From Legionellaceae bacterium (GTDB taxonomy: Bacteria; Pseudomonadota; Gammaproteobacteria; Legionellales; Legionellaceae), in assembly GCA_029210085.1 (NCBI GenBank), contig JARGPP010000013.1, positions 62,001-126,000 of the forward strand: 64,000 nucleotides of DNA, read 5' to 3'. The position numbers were made by a program, and so were the translations under genes. Under the pieces are notes generated by a model that worked only from the letters and a program-made list of their open reading frames with translations, was not told where the DNA came from and did no database searches. This document shows, piece after piece, positions 26,463-36,266 of the stretch; position 1 is the stretch's first letter, and the number at the start of each line of letters is the position of its first letter.

Positions 26463-27947
26463 CTAATGACTTGTAACCCTCAAAATCTCTGCAAGAGAGG
26501 TATCTCCGACTAAAACACGCTTAAATCCATCAGCACGAATACTTGGAATACTGGGACGTAAATAAGCTTCCATCGTTTGCACACTTTCATTACGATGAAT
26601 CAACCCTCTTAATGTTTCATCAATAGGAATCAGCTCATAAATACCGGTACGACCACGATAACCAATATGATTACACGCTTCGCAACCTACCGGCTCAAAA
26701 ATAGTATCCGTTTCTGTTGTTAAGTCTAACCCCATCAGTTCACGTTCATCTTCACGAAGTACGTGTGGCACCTTACACTCAGCACATAACGTTCGCACCA
26801 AACGCTGCGCAACAAGCCCGACCATACTGGAAGAAAGTAAAAATGATTCAACCCCCATATCATGCAATCGTGTAAGCGCCCCAAGCGCACTGTTTGTATG
26901 CAATGTTGAAAGTACTAGATGTCCTGTTAAACTCGATTGAACTGCAATCTCAGCCGTTTCTAGATCACGAATCTCACCAATCATGACAACATCAGGATCT
27001 TGTCGCAAGATGGCGCGAAGTCCTCGAGCAAAGGTCATTTCAACTTTAGGATTTACTTGTGTTTGGCCAATTCCTGGCAAATCATACTCAATTGGATCTT
27101 CAATCGTTAAAATATTGCGACTCACTTGATTTAGTTCAGTCAACATAGCATAAAGTGAAGTGGTTTTTCCCGAACCTGTTGGCCCTGTGACTAATAAAAT
27201 ACCATGAGGCTCTTTAATCATACCCCGAATGGTTTTCAAAGTATCAGCAGGCATCCCTAATAGCCCTAAATCAAGTTGCACGGACTGCTTATCTAAAATA
27301 CGTAATACAATACGTTCACCATGATTTGATGGCAGTGTTGAAACACGTACATCAATGCTATGTCCACCAATTTTAAGCGCAATACGCCCATCTTGTGGTA
27401 CACGCTTTTCAGCAATATCGAGCTTTGCCATCACTTTAACGCGTGAAATAACCAGTGGTGCAATGCCTCGCTGAATCTCAAGAATTTCTTGTAGCACGCC
27501 ATCTACACGATTTCGAACCACCACACGATGTTCATACGTTTCAATATGAATATCTGATGCTTTTTGTTTAATCGCTTGAGTAAATAGCGCATTCAAAAGA
27601 CGAATAATCGGCGCTTCATCACGGTTATCTAATAAATCTTCTCCTACAGGCACTTGCTCTGCAAGCTGCATTAAGTCCCAATCATCCTCCATACCCACAG
27701 TTGCATCTAAAATAGAGGATTGCGACTCATAAACTTCTGCAAGATATTTCTGAAAAAGAGCGGGTTTGACTTCTTCAGTTAATAATTCTGTTTCAGAAAA
27801 GCGACGCACTTCTAAAAAAACAGGCATAGGCGTATTTGGTAAGTGTACAACTTTAGCTAAGCCCGCATCATCAAAACCAATAATTGCAATACCATGTTTT
27901 TTTGCAAAAACATAAGGCAAACGCGGCAATTTCTCTCTAATATCCAT
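26463..27947 (-). CDS. gspE: Type II secretion ATPase GspE
   Basis: Cytoplasmic ATPase powering the type II secretion pseudopilus. Walker A GPTGSGKTTSLYAML, Asp boxes around IEDPIEYDLPGIGQTQVNPK, Walker B-like DPDVVMIGEIRDLETAEIA, the His box GHLVLSTLHTNSA, and the zinc-binding tetracysteine CAEC...CEAC are all present. 494 residues from MDIREKLPR at 27947, the family N-terminus; the frame is open a further 19 residues upstream. It follows gspD (106 bases apart) on the same strand. Only D and E are here, as in Legionella, where lspDE is separate from the other lsp genes. Confidence 0.96.
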   Translation of the reverse strand: MDIREKLPRLPYVFAKKHGIAIIGFDDAGLAKVVHLPNTPMPVFLEVRRFSETELLTEEVKPALFQKYLAEVYESQSSILDATVGMEDDWDLMQLAEQVPVGEDLLDNRDEAPIIRLLNALFTQAIKQKASDIHIETYEHRVVVRNRVDGVLQEILEIQRGIAPLVISRVKVMAKLDIAEKRVPQDGRIALKIGGHSIDVRVSTLPSNHGERIVLRILDKQSVQLDLGLLGMPADTLKTIRGMIKEPHGILLVTGPTGSGKTTSLYAMLTELNQVSRNILTIEDPIEYDLPGIGQTQVNPKVEMTFARGLRAILRQDPDVVMIGEIRDLETAEIAVQSSLTGHLVLSTLHTNSALGALTRLHDMGVESFLLSSSMVGLVAQRLVRTLCAECKVPHVLREDERELMGLDLTTETDTIFEPVGCEACNHIGYRGRTGIYELIPIDETLRGLIHRNESVQTMEAYLRPSIPSIRADGFKRVLVGDTSLAEILRVTSH

Positions 27948-28052
27948 GAGTATGCACCCATTAACAATAATTTTGCATTCAATCATTACACAGAAAAATA
28001 TCATCTAGCGCTAAAACATAGCTTCCAAAGCCAATATCACCCTAAATCATGC

Positions 28053-30299
28053 CTATTTTTGTCGTTTTTCCTGCTTAAAGGGCTTAGGCAATTTGGCATC
28101 TTTCAATGGTTTTAAAACAGTGTCTTTATTTTTCTGATTAAAGCTTTCTTGCGAGCGCGCTATTGATAGTTGTTCAAGACGCGTATCGTTATATTTTGCG
28201 CCAGAAACATTCACAGTGCTTGCTTCACTTTGAAGAATAACGGGTCGAATAAACACCATCAACACCTTTTTCTCACGGTTCGTTATATTATGTTGAAATA
28301 AACGTCCAATCCCTGGAATATCCCCTAAAATAGGAATACCTAAATTATCACTGGCCAAACTATCTTGATTTAATCCACCTAAAATAACCACATCTCCACT
28401 ATCTACGTGTACCGAAGTCACAATGGCACTAATATTAAAGGTAGGAATCGTATTGGCATCGCCACTACTTGCAAGCGGATCTAGCGTATCAAGGCCTTGA
28501 TCTATTTGCATTTGAATACCTTGCCCTCTTGTAATTTGTGGTCTCACATATAAATGCAAGGCAACATTCATACGATCAAATGTTGTAAACGGGCTAGCTG
28601 TTGTTGTCCCGCCTGCATTATTCGGATAAGAAGAGGTTGCAACAGACACCTGCTTTCCAACCAAAATTTTTGCTTGCCGATTATCTAAAACCACGACTGA
28701 CGGTGTCGATAAAATATTCGCTTTGCGCTGTCTTGCTAAAGCATAAATTTGTGCCTGAAAGTCACTAATCGAAGTTTGTGAATTTAACACTGCAAATCCA
28801 GCTCTAAAGCTATCTGTCTTATGACCATCCTGATTAATGCTGCCCCATTCAACTCCTAAGCTCTTAAAATCATTTTCATTGATTTCTGCCACCATCCCTT
28901 CAATTAAAAGCTGTGCAGGCTTAATGTCCAGCTGACCTACAACCGATTTAAGCGTTCTAATCAAAGCCGTTGGACCATTAATAATCACAGAATTTGTATT
29001 GGGTTCTGCAATAATCTGCACCATTGGCTTTGTGCCAGATTCTGTTTGTGTGGAACCTGGATTATTTGAGCTATTCCCATTGATTCCTAACGTATCACCT
29101 GAAGCTGCTGCTTGAACATTAACAATACCTGATTCAGGATTTGTACTATCTAAAGGGGGCCTTGTAATCGTACCTATCGTGGTTCCGACTGTTCCACTGA
29201 AGTTTGCTTGAGCAATACCTGCAAGAATAGGAACAACATCTTCAGATCTCATATAATGCAAATAAATCACTTGTGTGTTGCTGTCCGCAGAATGATGTCC
29301 TTTACCATCTAACTGTAAAATTAAAACACGCAAACGCAACCTATCTGTTTTGCTACCACTAATTAATATCGAGTTACTTCTATCATCTGCAGCAAGAGTC
29401 AACTGAGGGCTTGTGCCATTACTCACTTGTGTACTCATCAAATCTCTTAATGTATTAACCACATCCATTGCCAATGAGTTCTGAAGCGGCACAACATCTA
29501 CACCGTTGCCTGAGGATGTGTCAACTTGACGGATAATTTCAGTCATTTGCTTAATATTACTTGCACGCCCGGATAAAATCAGCATATTCGTAGGGGCATA
29601 AGATGAAACAATACTCCACTGAGGCATAAGAGGCCTTAAAATAGGCACCATTTGGTCGGCTGAAGCATGCTCAACAGGTATCACCTGAACCACTAAATCA
29701 TCCCCACTACGAGGATTATGTATATTATTAGGAGCAGTTAAACCATCAGGTGACTGTGTACGTGCCTCCATATTAGGAAGAATCTTAGTGACATCTCCAC
29801 TCGGTATCGCTGCATATCCTGACACTTGTAACGCAGATAAAAATACGGGATATAACGCTTTATCTGAAATAGGTGTGTTTGAAAAAATTGAAATTTTTCC
29901 TTGAACACGAGGATCAACCAAAAAGTTTTTATGCGTGACTCGTGATACTTCGGCAATTACAGCCCTAATATCTACATCACGTAAATTCCATAATTTTTTA
30001 TCTGCATCGGTCTGAGCATTCGTTTGAGAGGATATGTCTAGATCGCGCGCTGCTTTATCCCAATTTCCTGGTTTAGGGGCTTCTTCGTTTTTACCCATTG
30101 CAGCTTGAGTAGATGATGTCTTTTTTTCTGCAGGGGCTAAATCAGCATTATTAACAGGCAACGGTTTTTCATAACGAATATCTTGCGCTTGACTAGGTAA
30201 CGCATTGATATGCGGTTTATGCTGCATATCACTTTTTACAACAGCGCCCAGGCATAAAAAAGCACTCAAAATACAAAAGATAAAATTTAGTACACGCAT
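28053..30299 (-). CDS. gspD: Type II secretion secretin GspD
   Basis: Outer-membrane secretin channel. Signal peptide at the N-terminus, a Pro/Ala/Lys-rich linker, the N0 domain (NLRDVDIRAVIAEVSRVTHKNFLVDP stretch), three N1-N3 ring domains with Ser/Gly-rich loops, and the secretin core with LLIEGMVAEIN, ILSTPSVVVLDN, VGKQVSVATSS, VILGGLNQDS and IPILGDIPGIGRLF. 748 residues, longer than E. coli GspD (650), because of the N-terminal linker and a C-terminal extension ending in KPFKQEKRQK. A perfect TTGACA -35 lies at 30374-30379 on this strand, between the tRNA and gspD, though the -10 is poor. Confidence 0.96.
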   Translation of the reverse strand: MRVLNFIFCILSAFLCLGAVVKSDMQHKPHINALPSQAQDIRYEKPLPVNNADLAPAEKKTSSTQAAMGKNEEAPKPGNWDKAARDLDISSQTNAQTDADKKLWNLRDVDIRAVIAEVSRVTHKNFLVDPRVQGKISIFSNTPISDKALYPVFLSALQVSGYAAIPSGDVTKILPNMEARTQSPDGLTAPNNIHNPRSGDDLVVQVIPVEHASADQMVPILRPLMPQWSIVSSYAPTNMLILSGRASNIKQMTEIIRQVDTSSGNGVDVVPLQNSLAMDVVNTLRDLMSTQVSNGTSPQLTLAADDRSNSILISGSKTDRLRLRVLILQLDGKGHHSADSNTQVIYLHYMRSEDVVPILAGIAQANFSGTVGTTIGTITRPPLDSTNPESGIVNVQAAASGDTLGINGNSSNNPGSTQTESGTKPMVQIIAEPNTNSVIINGPTALIRTLKSVVGQLDIKPAQLLIEGMVAEINENDFKSLGVEWGSINQDGHKTDSFRAGFAVLNSQTSISDFQAQIYALARQRKANILSTPSVVVLDNRQAKILVGKQVSVATSSYPNNAGGTTTASPFTTFDRMNVALHLYVRPQITRGQGIQMQIDQGLDTLDPLASSGDANTIPTFNISAIVTSVHVDSGDVVILGGLNQDSLASDNLGIPILGDIPGIGRLFQHNITNREKKVLMVFIRPVILQSEASTVNVSGAKYNDTRLEQLSIARSQESFNQKNKDTVLKPLKDAKLPKPFKQEKRQK

Positions 30300-30395
30300 T
30301 CAGTCATTAAAACCACTAGAAAAGTGGCCCTATCATACCTAATTTAAAGCCAAGTACATAGTGTTTTAATGGTTGTCAAGTGAATAAATAAGAGA

Positions 30396-30472
30396 TGGTG
30401 GCTATGGGTGGACTCGAACCACCGACCTCAGCATTATGAGTGCCGCGCTCTAACCGGCTGAGCTACATAGCC
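30396..30472 (-). tRNA. tRNA-Met (CAT), elongator type
   Basis: 77 nt with encoded CCA. Acceptor stem GGCTATG/CATAGCC, D-arm with AGCTCAGCCGGTTAGAGC, anticodon loop CTCATAA (anticodon CAT) and T-arm loop GTTCGAGTC all fold. The sequence resembles E. coli metT/metU elongator tRNA-Met; an Ile2 identity (lysidine at C34) cannot be excluded from the sequence alone. It lies 36 bases after cysS, so it may be transcribed with glnS-cysS. Confidence 0.95.
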
Positions 30473-30508
30473 AACAGGGGGCGATTTTGTCCTTTTCTTC
30501 GCGCGCTG

Positions 30509-31876
30509 TCAAGCCTGTCTCCAGATTGTTCCATCAACATTATCTTCAAGTTCAATACCATCTGATAAAAGACGAGCCCGAATGGCATCAGCTTTAACAA
30601 AATCACGGCTAATTCGTGCCTCATTTCGCTCTTGAATTAAAGCCTCAATTGCATCGGGTGTCATTGTATCTACGCCTGCTTTCAAGAAGTCATCTGGTGA
30701 AGTCTGTAGCAAACCTAGAATACCCGCTAAATGCTTTAGCGTCGCAGCCAGCGTTTCTGAACTCGTTTTATTGACTTCATGACTCAATTGAAATAAAACT
30801 GACAACGCTTCAGGGGTATTAAAATCATCTTGCATACAAGACTCAAAGTGTTTCACCCAAGTATTATCAAGTGCAACACCTTCTTGGAATACAAATCCAC
30901 GTAATGATTGATATAAACGTGTTAATGCTTTTGAAGCAAGCATTAAATTATCGTCTGAATAGTTTAAAAAACTACGGTAATGACTGCTCAGTAAGAAATA
31001 ACGAAGCACTTCAGGTGAGTATTTATCAAGCATTTCTTCAATCGTAAAAAAATTTCCAAGCGACTTAGACATTTTCTCATGATTCACTTGCAACATGCCC
31101 ACATGCAGCCAGTAGTTAGCAAATGTTTTATGAGTTGCACCTTCACTTTGTGCAATTTCATTTTCATGATGCGGAAACTGTAAGTCTAAACCTCCACCAT
31201 GTATATCAAACTGCTCACCTAAAGCATCCATTGCCATTGCCGAACATTCTATATGCCAACCTGGACGTCCCTCTCCAAAAGGCGAAGGCCAACTCGGTTC
31301 ACCAGGTTTTGCGCGCTTCCATAATACAAAATCAAGCGCAGAACGTTTTCCCATCTGTACATCAATACGCACACCCGCTTTAAGACTTTCTACATCTTGG
31401 TTAGACAACTTACCATATTCATTAAAAGCGGATACGTCATAACACACATCGCCATCATCACTCACATATGCATATTTATTTTCGATTAAACGCTCAATCA
31501 GTCGCACAATAGAATCAATATGCTGCGTTGCACGAGGTTCATGTGTTGGACTCAAACACCCCAACGCCTTTGTATCTTGCTGCATAGAAGCAATATACTG
31601 TGTTGTTAAAGCATCAATAGACACATTTCGCTCATTTGCACGCTGAATAATTTTATCGTCAATATCTGTAATATTTCGAATGAACGTCACATCATAACCC
31701 GCTGCACGCATGAAACGCACCATCACATCAAATGAAACCATGGCACGAGCATGGCCTAAATGACAGGCATCATAGACCGTAATACCACAAACATATAACT
31801 TGATTTTTCCCGGCTCCATTGGCTTGAAGCGCTCTTTTTTACGAGTTAGCGAATTATATAAATCAAGCGATAACAT
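30509..31876 (-). CDS. cysS: Cysteinyl-tRNA synthetase
   Basis: Class I synthetase charging tRNA-Cys. HIGH-type motif is HLGHA after the zinc cysteine in [18 protein letters not shown]; further zinc ligands in [10 protein letters not shown] and [15 protein letters not shown]; the KMSKS loop is KMSKSLGNF. 455 residues (E. coli 461). The start lies within the 3' end of glnS (14-base overlap), so the pair is an operon with coupled translation. Confidence 0.97.
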   Translation of the reverse strand: MLSLDLYNSLTRKKERFKPMEPGKIKLYVCGITVYDACHLGHARAMVSFDVMVRFMRAAGYDVTFIRNITDIDDKIIQRANERNVSIDALTTQYIASMQQDTKALGCLSPTHEPRATQHIDSIVRLIERLIENKYAYVSDDGDVCYDVSAFNEYGKLSNQDVESLKAGVRIDVQMGKRSALDFVLWKRAKPGEPSWPSPFGEGRPGWHIECSAMAMDALGEQFDIHGGGLDLQFPHHENEIAQSEGATHKTFANYWLHVGMLQVNHEKMSKSLGNFFTIEEMLDKYSPEVLRYFLLSSHYRSFLNYSDDNLMLASKALTRLYQSLRGFVFQEGVALDNTWVKHFESCMQDDFNTPEALSVLFQLSHEVNKTSSETLAATLKHLAGILGLLQTSPDDFLKAGVDTMTPDAIEALIQERNEARISRDFVKADAIRARLLSDGIELEDNVDGTIWRQA

Positions 31877-33518
31877 TAATTTTACCCCACGTATCTTTCA
31901 AATTAACCACACGATGAAATACTTGGGTCGCGCCCGCTTCATCCACTTGATTCACACAGTAATATCCCAGCCGTTCAAACTGAAAGACCTCACCCAGTGG
32001 CTGTGAAATCAACATCGGTTCTGCATATGCAGTTTGAATAGACAGAGAATCATGATTTAAAAACTGCATAAAATCATCTTCTCTTCCAGGATTTTCATCA
32101 TGAAATAAACGATCATACTGATAAATTGTTATCGGATATGCTGTGCTCACTGAAACCCAATGAATCACACCTTTCACTTTTCGGCCCTCAGGCTTTTTGC
32201 CAAGTGTATCTTTATCATATGTGCAGCGTAGCTCTAAAATTTCGCCTGCTTCATCATAAATAACGTCCGTACATCGTATAACATATGCTTGTCTTAAACG
32301 CACTTCTTTATCGGGTGCTAATCGAAAGTAGCCTTTCACAGGCTCAAGCATGAAATCACTACGTTCAATATAAATTTCACGTGAAAAAGGTAATTCTCGT
32401 GTTTCTGTTTGAAGCATTTCCACTTGATTTTCTGGATAGTTTTCAATCACAACTTTAATCGGATTGAGCACACACAGAGCCCGTTTTGCCGTTTGATTCA
32501 ATACATCACGCACCGAGGCTTCTAAAACCCCCATATCAATGACCGAGTCACTTTTTGAAACACCGGTCATATCACAAAAATTTCGCACAGCCGCTGCAGG
32601 ATAACCTCGTTTGCGCATACCACAAAGGGTTGGCATTCGTGGATCATCCCAACCACTCACAATATTTTCGTCAACTAAACGACGTAATTTACGCTTACTC
32701 GTAATTGTATGGGACAAATTAAGGCGTGCAAACTCGGTTTGTACGGGTTGTGCTGGCACAGGCAAGTGTTGAATAAACCACTCATACAAAGGCCTGTGAT
32801 CTTGAAACTCAAGTGTACACAACGAATGTGTAATTTGCTCTAAAGCATCTGACAGAGGATGCGCAAAATCATACATCGGATAAATACACCAGGCATCTCC
32901 TGTTCGTTGATGTGACACATGACGTATACGATAAATAGCTGGATCGCGCATATTTAAATTACCCGCTTGCATATCTATTTTTGCACGCAGTATATGCTCA
33001 CCATCTTGAAACTCACCAGCTTTCATTCGTTGAAACAAATCTAAGTTTTCTTCAATCGAACGCGTTCGGTATGGGCTTTCTTGACCACCTTCTTTTAGAG
33101 TGCCACGATATAAACGCATTTCATCGGCTGTTAAGCTATCTACATACGCAAGACCTTGATGAATTAAGTCACAAGCAAAATTATAAAAAGCTTGATAGTA
33201 ATCTGATGCATGGGTTGTTTCACACCACTCAAACCCAAGCCACTTCACATCTTCTTCAATTGCACGCGCAAATATTTCTTCTTCACGTATAGGATTTGTA
33301 TCATCAAAACGTAAGTAGCAACGTCCTTTAAATAACTTAGCGAGACCAAAATTTACGCAAATGGCTTTTGCATGTCCGATATGCAAATAGCCATTTGGCT
33401 CTGGTGGAAAACGTGTAATAATTTCTTGATGCTTTTTAGCCGCTAAATCTGCCTGTATTTTTTGATAAATAAAATGTGTTAATTCCCCTTCAGGAGACAC
33501 ATCACTCATATCACTCAT
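31863..33518 (-). CDS. glnS: Glutaminyl-tRNA synthetase
   Basis: Class I synthetase. [17 protein letters not shown] carries the HIGH motif, MSKS-type loop is TITSKRKL (VSKRKL variant typical of GlnRS), with [17 protein letters not shown] and the C-terminal anticodon beta-barrels. 551 residues from the ATG at 33518 with GGGAG 5 nt upstream (E. coli 554). Presence of GlnRS means Gln-tRNA is made directly, so a GatCAB, if present for the non-discriminating AspRS, would serve tRNA-Asn. Confidence 0.97.
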   Translation of the reverse strand: MSDMSDVSPEGELTHFIYQKIQADLAAKKHQEIITRFPPEPNGYLHIGHAKAICVNFGLAKLFKGRCYLRFDDTNPIREEEIFARAIEEDVKWLGFEWCETTHASDYYQAFYNFACDLIHQGLAYVDSLTADEMRLYRGTLKEGGQESPYRTRSIEENLDLFQRMKAGEFQDGEHILRAKIDMQAGNLNMRDPAIYRIRHVSHQRTGDAWCIYPMYDFAHPLSDALEQITHSLCTLEFQDHRPLYEWFIQHLPVPAQPVQTEFARLNLSHTITSKRKLRRLVDENIVSGWDDPRMPTLCGMRKRGYPAAAVRNFCDMTGVSKSDSVIDMGVLEASVRDVLNQTAKRALCVLNPIKVVIENYPENQVEMLQTETRELPFSREIYIERSDFMLEPVKGYFRLAPDKEVRLRQAYVIRCTDVIYDEAGEILELRCTYDKDTLGKKPEGRKVKGVIHWVSVSTAYPITIYQYDRLFHDENPGREDDFMQFLNHDSLSIQTAYAEPMLISQPLGEVFQFERLGYYCVNQVDEAGATQVFHRVVNLKDTWGKINVIA

Positions 33519-33536
33519 ATTATCTCCCAATCATTA

Positions 33537-34334
33537 TCACTCTGGCTTAAATTGCCCTAAAAACCATGGTCCAACCACCAAAGACGCAAGTTTAAATTTA
33601 TCCGGATAAGTTACATCAACCAAATAAAGACCATAAGGTGGTGCTGTTTCGGCTCCTAATTTTCTGTCTTTTGCATGCAAAACTTCTTCAACCCAAGATA
33701 CTTTTTGACGTCCTTGTCCAACAGCCATCAAAACACCCGCAATATTTCGCACCATATGATGTAAAAATGCATTTGCAGTAATATCTAAAATGACCAAATC
33801 ACCCCGACGAAACACACGAATAGCCTGAATCGTACGCACAGGAGTTTTAGCTGAACAATGCATTGCTCTAAACGATGTAAAATCATACTCACCCAATAAA
33901 AATTGAGCCGACTCATGCATCAAGTTATGATCCAGCCGTCTTGATTGCCAAGTCACATTGCCTTGAAGCAATGCCTGTCTTATTGCTGCATTGTAAATGA
34001 CATAGCGGTAACGTCGAGACACAGCCGAATACCGCGCATGAAAATCGCCAGCAATTTCTTGCCCCCATTTAACACACACATCTTTGGGGAGTAAGGCATT
34101 GGTCCCATGCACCCAAGCACGTACATTTCGTTTACTTTCAACATCAAAATGGACCACTTGATGGGTTGCATGTACCCCTGTATCTGTTCGTCCTGAGTAA
34201 ACAACCCTAATCTCTTGATTAGCAACTTGGGTTAATGCTTGTTCCAATACACCTTGTACAGTACGAAGCTCCGGTTGCGATTGCCACCCATGATACTGAC
34301 TCCCATCATATTCAATAATCAAGGCAATTCGCAT
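33537..34334 (-). CDS. truA: tRNA pseudouridine(38-40) synthase TruA
   Basis: Forms pseudouridine at positions 38-40 of the anticodon arm. IEYDGSQYHGWQSQP at the N-terminus, the catalytic aspartate in SGRTDTGVHA (about residue 53), RRYRYVIYN and FLHHMVRNIAGVLMAVGQG are all typical. 265 residues (E. coli 270). Transcribed in the same direction as glnS, which follows after 18 bases, and divergently from folD. Confidence 0.96.
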   Translation of the reverse strand: MRIALIIEYDGSQYHGWQSQPELRTVQGVLEQALTQVANQEIRVVYSGRTDTGVHATHQVVHFDVESKRNVRAWVHGTNALLPKDVCVKWGQEIAGDFHARYSAVSRRYRYVIYNAAIRQALLQGNVTWQSRRLDHNLMHESAQFLLGEYDFTSFRAMHCSAKTPVRTIQAIRVFRRGDLVILDITANAFLHHMVRNIAGVLMAVGQGRQKVSWVEEVLHAKDRKLGAETAPPYGLYLVDVTYPDKFKLASLVVGPWFLGQFKPE

Positions 34335-34442
34335 ATTAAACCCATTAAATAAACGCTAAGACGTTTGTTTTTAAAAAAAGCAATGTATAATAGGCCTCTT
34401 GATTTGTCAAAACGCATTCACATCACCAGGCGGATTATCAGG

Positions 34443-35294
34443 ATGACAGCTTCGTTATTAGATGGAAAGAAAGTTGCTAACGAGCGACTTCAAATACTCA
34501 AAAAAACCATTAGCCAACGTATGGCATCTGGCCTTCGTGCCCCTGGGCTTGCTGTTATTTTATTGGGAGAAGATCCTGCCTCAACTATTTATGTCAATTA
34601 TAAACATAAAGCCTGTAAAGCTGCTGGAATTTATACGGAATCTTATCATTTACCTGCTGAAACAGATGAAAAATCACTCATAAAACGCATTGACTCGCTC
34701 AATAATAATCATCAAATTGACGGTATTTTAGTGCAGTTACCCTTACCTGCCCATATTAATTCACGCGCTATCGTTGAGCGTATTCTCCCCTCTAAAGATG
34801 TAGATGGCTTTCATCCTTATAATCTAGGACGACTAGCCCAAGGGGAGCCAACCCTTCGTCCTTGTACCCCATTCGGCATCATAAAATTACTGGAATACTA
34901 TCAACTGAATCCCTGTGGATTACATGCCGTTATCATTGGTAAATCAAATATTGTAGGGCGACCTATGGCACTTGAATTGATTTTAGCAAAAGCAACTGTC
35001 ACTCTTTGTCATCGAGCCACAAAAAATCTAGAACATCATGTGAGGGCAGCTGAACTGATTATCGTTGCCGCTGGCAGTAAAGATATTATCCCAACTGACT
35101 GGTTTCATGAAAATCAAATTGTACTGGATGTTGGAATGCACCGAGAATTAAACGGCCAAGTACGAGGAGATATTGACTTTCATCAAGTCAAAAATAAAGT
35201 CGCATGGATAACACCCGTACCCGGTGGAGTAGGCCCCATGACCATCAGCTGTCTACTTGAGAACACCTTAAAAGCTGCAGAGCAAGTAACTTAG
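34443..35294 (+). CDS. folD: Methylenetetrahydrofolate dehydrogenase/cyclohydrolase FolD
   Basis: Bifunctional one-carbon enzyme converting 5,10-methylene-THF to 10-formyl-THF with NADP. Catalytic YVNYKHKACKAAGI (Tyr and Lys), DGILVQLPLPAHI, PSKDVDGFHP, IGKSNIVGRPMA for NADP binding and the C-terminal PVPGGVGPMT. 283 residues from the ATG at 34443 (E. coli 288); the frame is open 26 codons upstream but homology begins here. Overlaps the convergent small gene by 4 bases. Confidence 0.97.
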   Translation: MTASLLDGKKVANERLQILKKTISQRMASGLRAPGLAVILLGEDPASTIYVNYKHKACKAAGIYTESYHLPAETDEKSLIKRIDSLNNNHQIDGILVQLPLPAHINSRAIVERILPSKDVDGFHPYNLGRLAQGEPTLRPCTPFGIIKLLEYYQLNPCGLHAVIIGKSNIVGRPMALELILAKATVTLCHRATKNLEHHVRAAELIIVAAGSKDIIPTDWFHENQIVLDVGMHRELNGQVRGDIDFHQVKNKVAWITPVPGGVGPMTISCLLENTLKAAEQVT

Positions 35295-35470
35295 CGCTCA
35301 TCGAGATCAAAATCATCCCAATCAAACTCGCCTTCTAACTCACCATCAAAATCTTCGAGTTCATTTTTTAGGCGCTTTCGTTCAAGTTTATCTTCAAGCA
35401 TACGCTTAACTTCTCGTCTATGCTCAATCGCTTTACTGTCTTCTTGCTCATGATATAAATTTTTATTCAT
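35291..35470 (-). CDS. Small acidic-tailed protein, PA3496-like
   Basis: 59 residues from the ATG at 35470, which has GGAG 7 nt upstream. A basic helical middle (HRREVKRMLEDKLERKRLKN) followed by a very acidic end (FDWDDFDLDER) matches the short PA3496-type proteins of gammaproteobacteria, whose role is unproven (envelope integrity has been suggested). Convergent with folD (4-base overlap), divergent from gloB. Confidence 0.7.
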   Translation of the reverse strand: MNKNLYHEQEDSKAIEHRREVKRMLEDKLERKRLKNELEDFDGELEGEFDWDDFDLDER

Positions 35471-35533
35471 AGTATGACTCCATTGTTTCAAAGGTTATAC
35501 TGAATAGTATAGTTAAAAAATGAAGCTTATCTC

Positions 35534-36256
35534 ATGTCTATTATTGCTTTAAAAGCCTTTCAAGATAATTATATTTGGATTATTGAACAAACAGCAAGCT
35601 TTATTTGCATAGATCCAGGTGATGCTGCTCCTGTTTTAAACTTTGCAAAAAAGAACAACCTTACCTTGGAAGCTATTTTAGTCACACACGATCATGCTGA
35701 TCATATCGGTGGCACTGCCGAACTACTGGAACACTTTCCAAATACGGTCATCTATAACCCCCAAAACTGTGTGAAATATATTACCCTTCCACCGTATACT
35801 TTTGAGGTTATCCACACCCCAGGACATACCCAAAATCATATCTGTTATTTTGAACCGAATAAACATTGGCTGTTTTGTGGTGACACTTTATTTTCAGCGG
35901 GATGCGGTCGTGTATTTGATGGAACAATAGAGGCTCTATTTGACTCACTAAACATACTCAAGCAATTACCAGACAATACTCTAATATTTTGTGCACATGA
36001 ATATACAAGGCAAAACTTAAAGTTTGCATTAACCATCGAGCCTCATAACCCAGTTACACAACAGCACTTAAACCAACTTGAGCAGCATCCAACACAAATA
36101 TCTCTTCCTTCAACCATTGGACTTGAAAAAGCAATAAATCCTTTTTTTAGATTAGACGCACCTGAAATACAAAATTTTATGGCCCAACGTAACCCACAAG
36201 CACAAACAGCGCTCGATTGTTTTATCCAAATAAGACACGAAAAAGATATTTTTTAA
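35534..36256 (+). CDS. gloB: Hydroxyacylglutathione hydrolase (glyoxalase II)
   Basis: Hydrolyses S-lactoylglutathione to lactate and glutathione in methylglyoxal removal. Metallo-beta-lactamase metal motif THDHADH with further ligands in HTPGHTQNHICY, FCGDTLFSAGCGRVF and CAHEYT; the C-terminal HAGH domain follows (RNPQAQTALDCFIQIRHEKD). 240 residues (E. coli 251). A TATACT dyad upstream (35491-35510) may serve divergent promoters for this gene and the small gene opposite. Confidence 0.96.
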   Translation: MSIIALKAFQDNYIWIIEQTASFICIDPGDAAPVLNFAKKNNLTLEAILVTHDHADHIGGTAELLEHFPNTVIYNPQNCVKYITLPPYTFEVIHTPGHTQNHICYFEPNKHWLFCGDTLFSAGCGRVFDGTIEALFDSLNILKQLPDNTLIFCAHEYTRQNLKFALTIEPHNPVTQQHLNQLEQHPTQISLPSTIGLEKAINPFFRLDAPEIQNFMAQRNPQAQTALDCFIQIRHEKDIF

Positions 36257-36266
36257 GATAAAATAC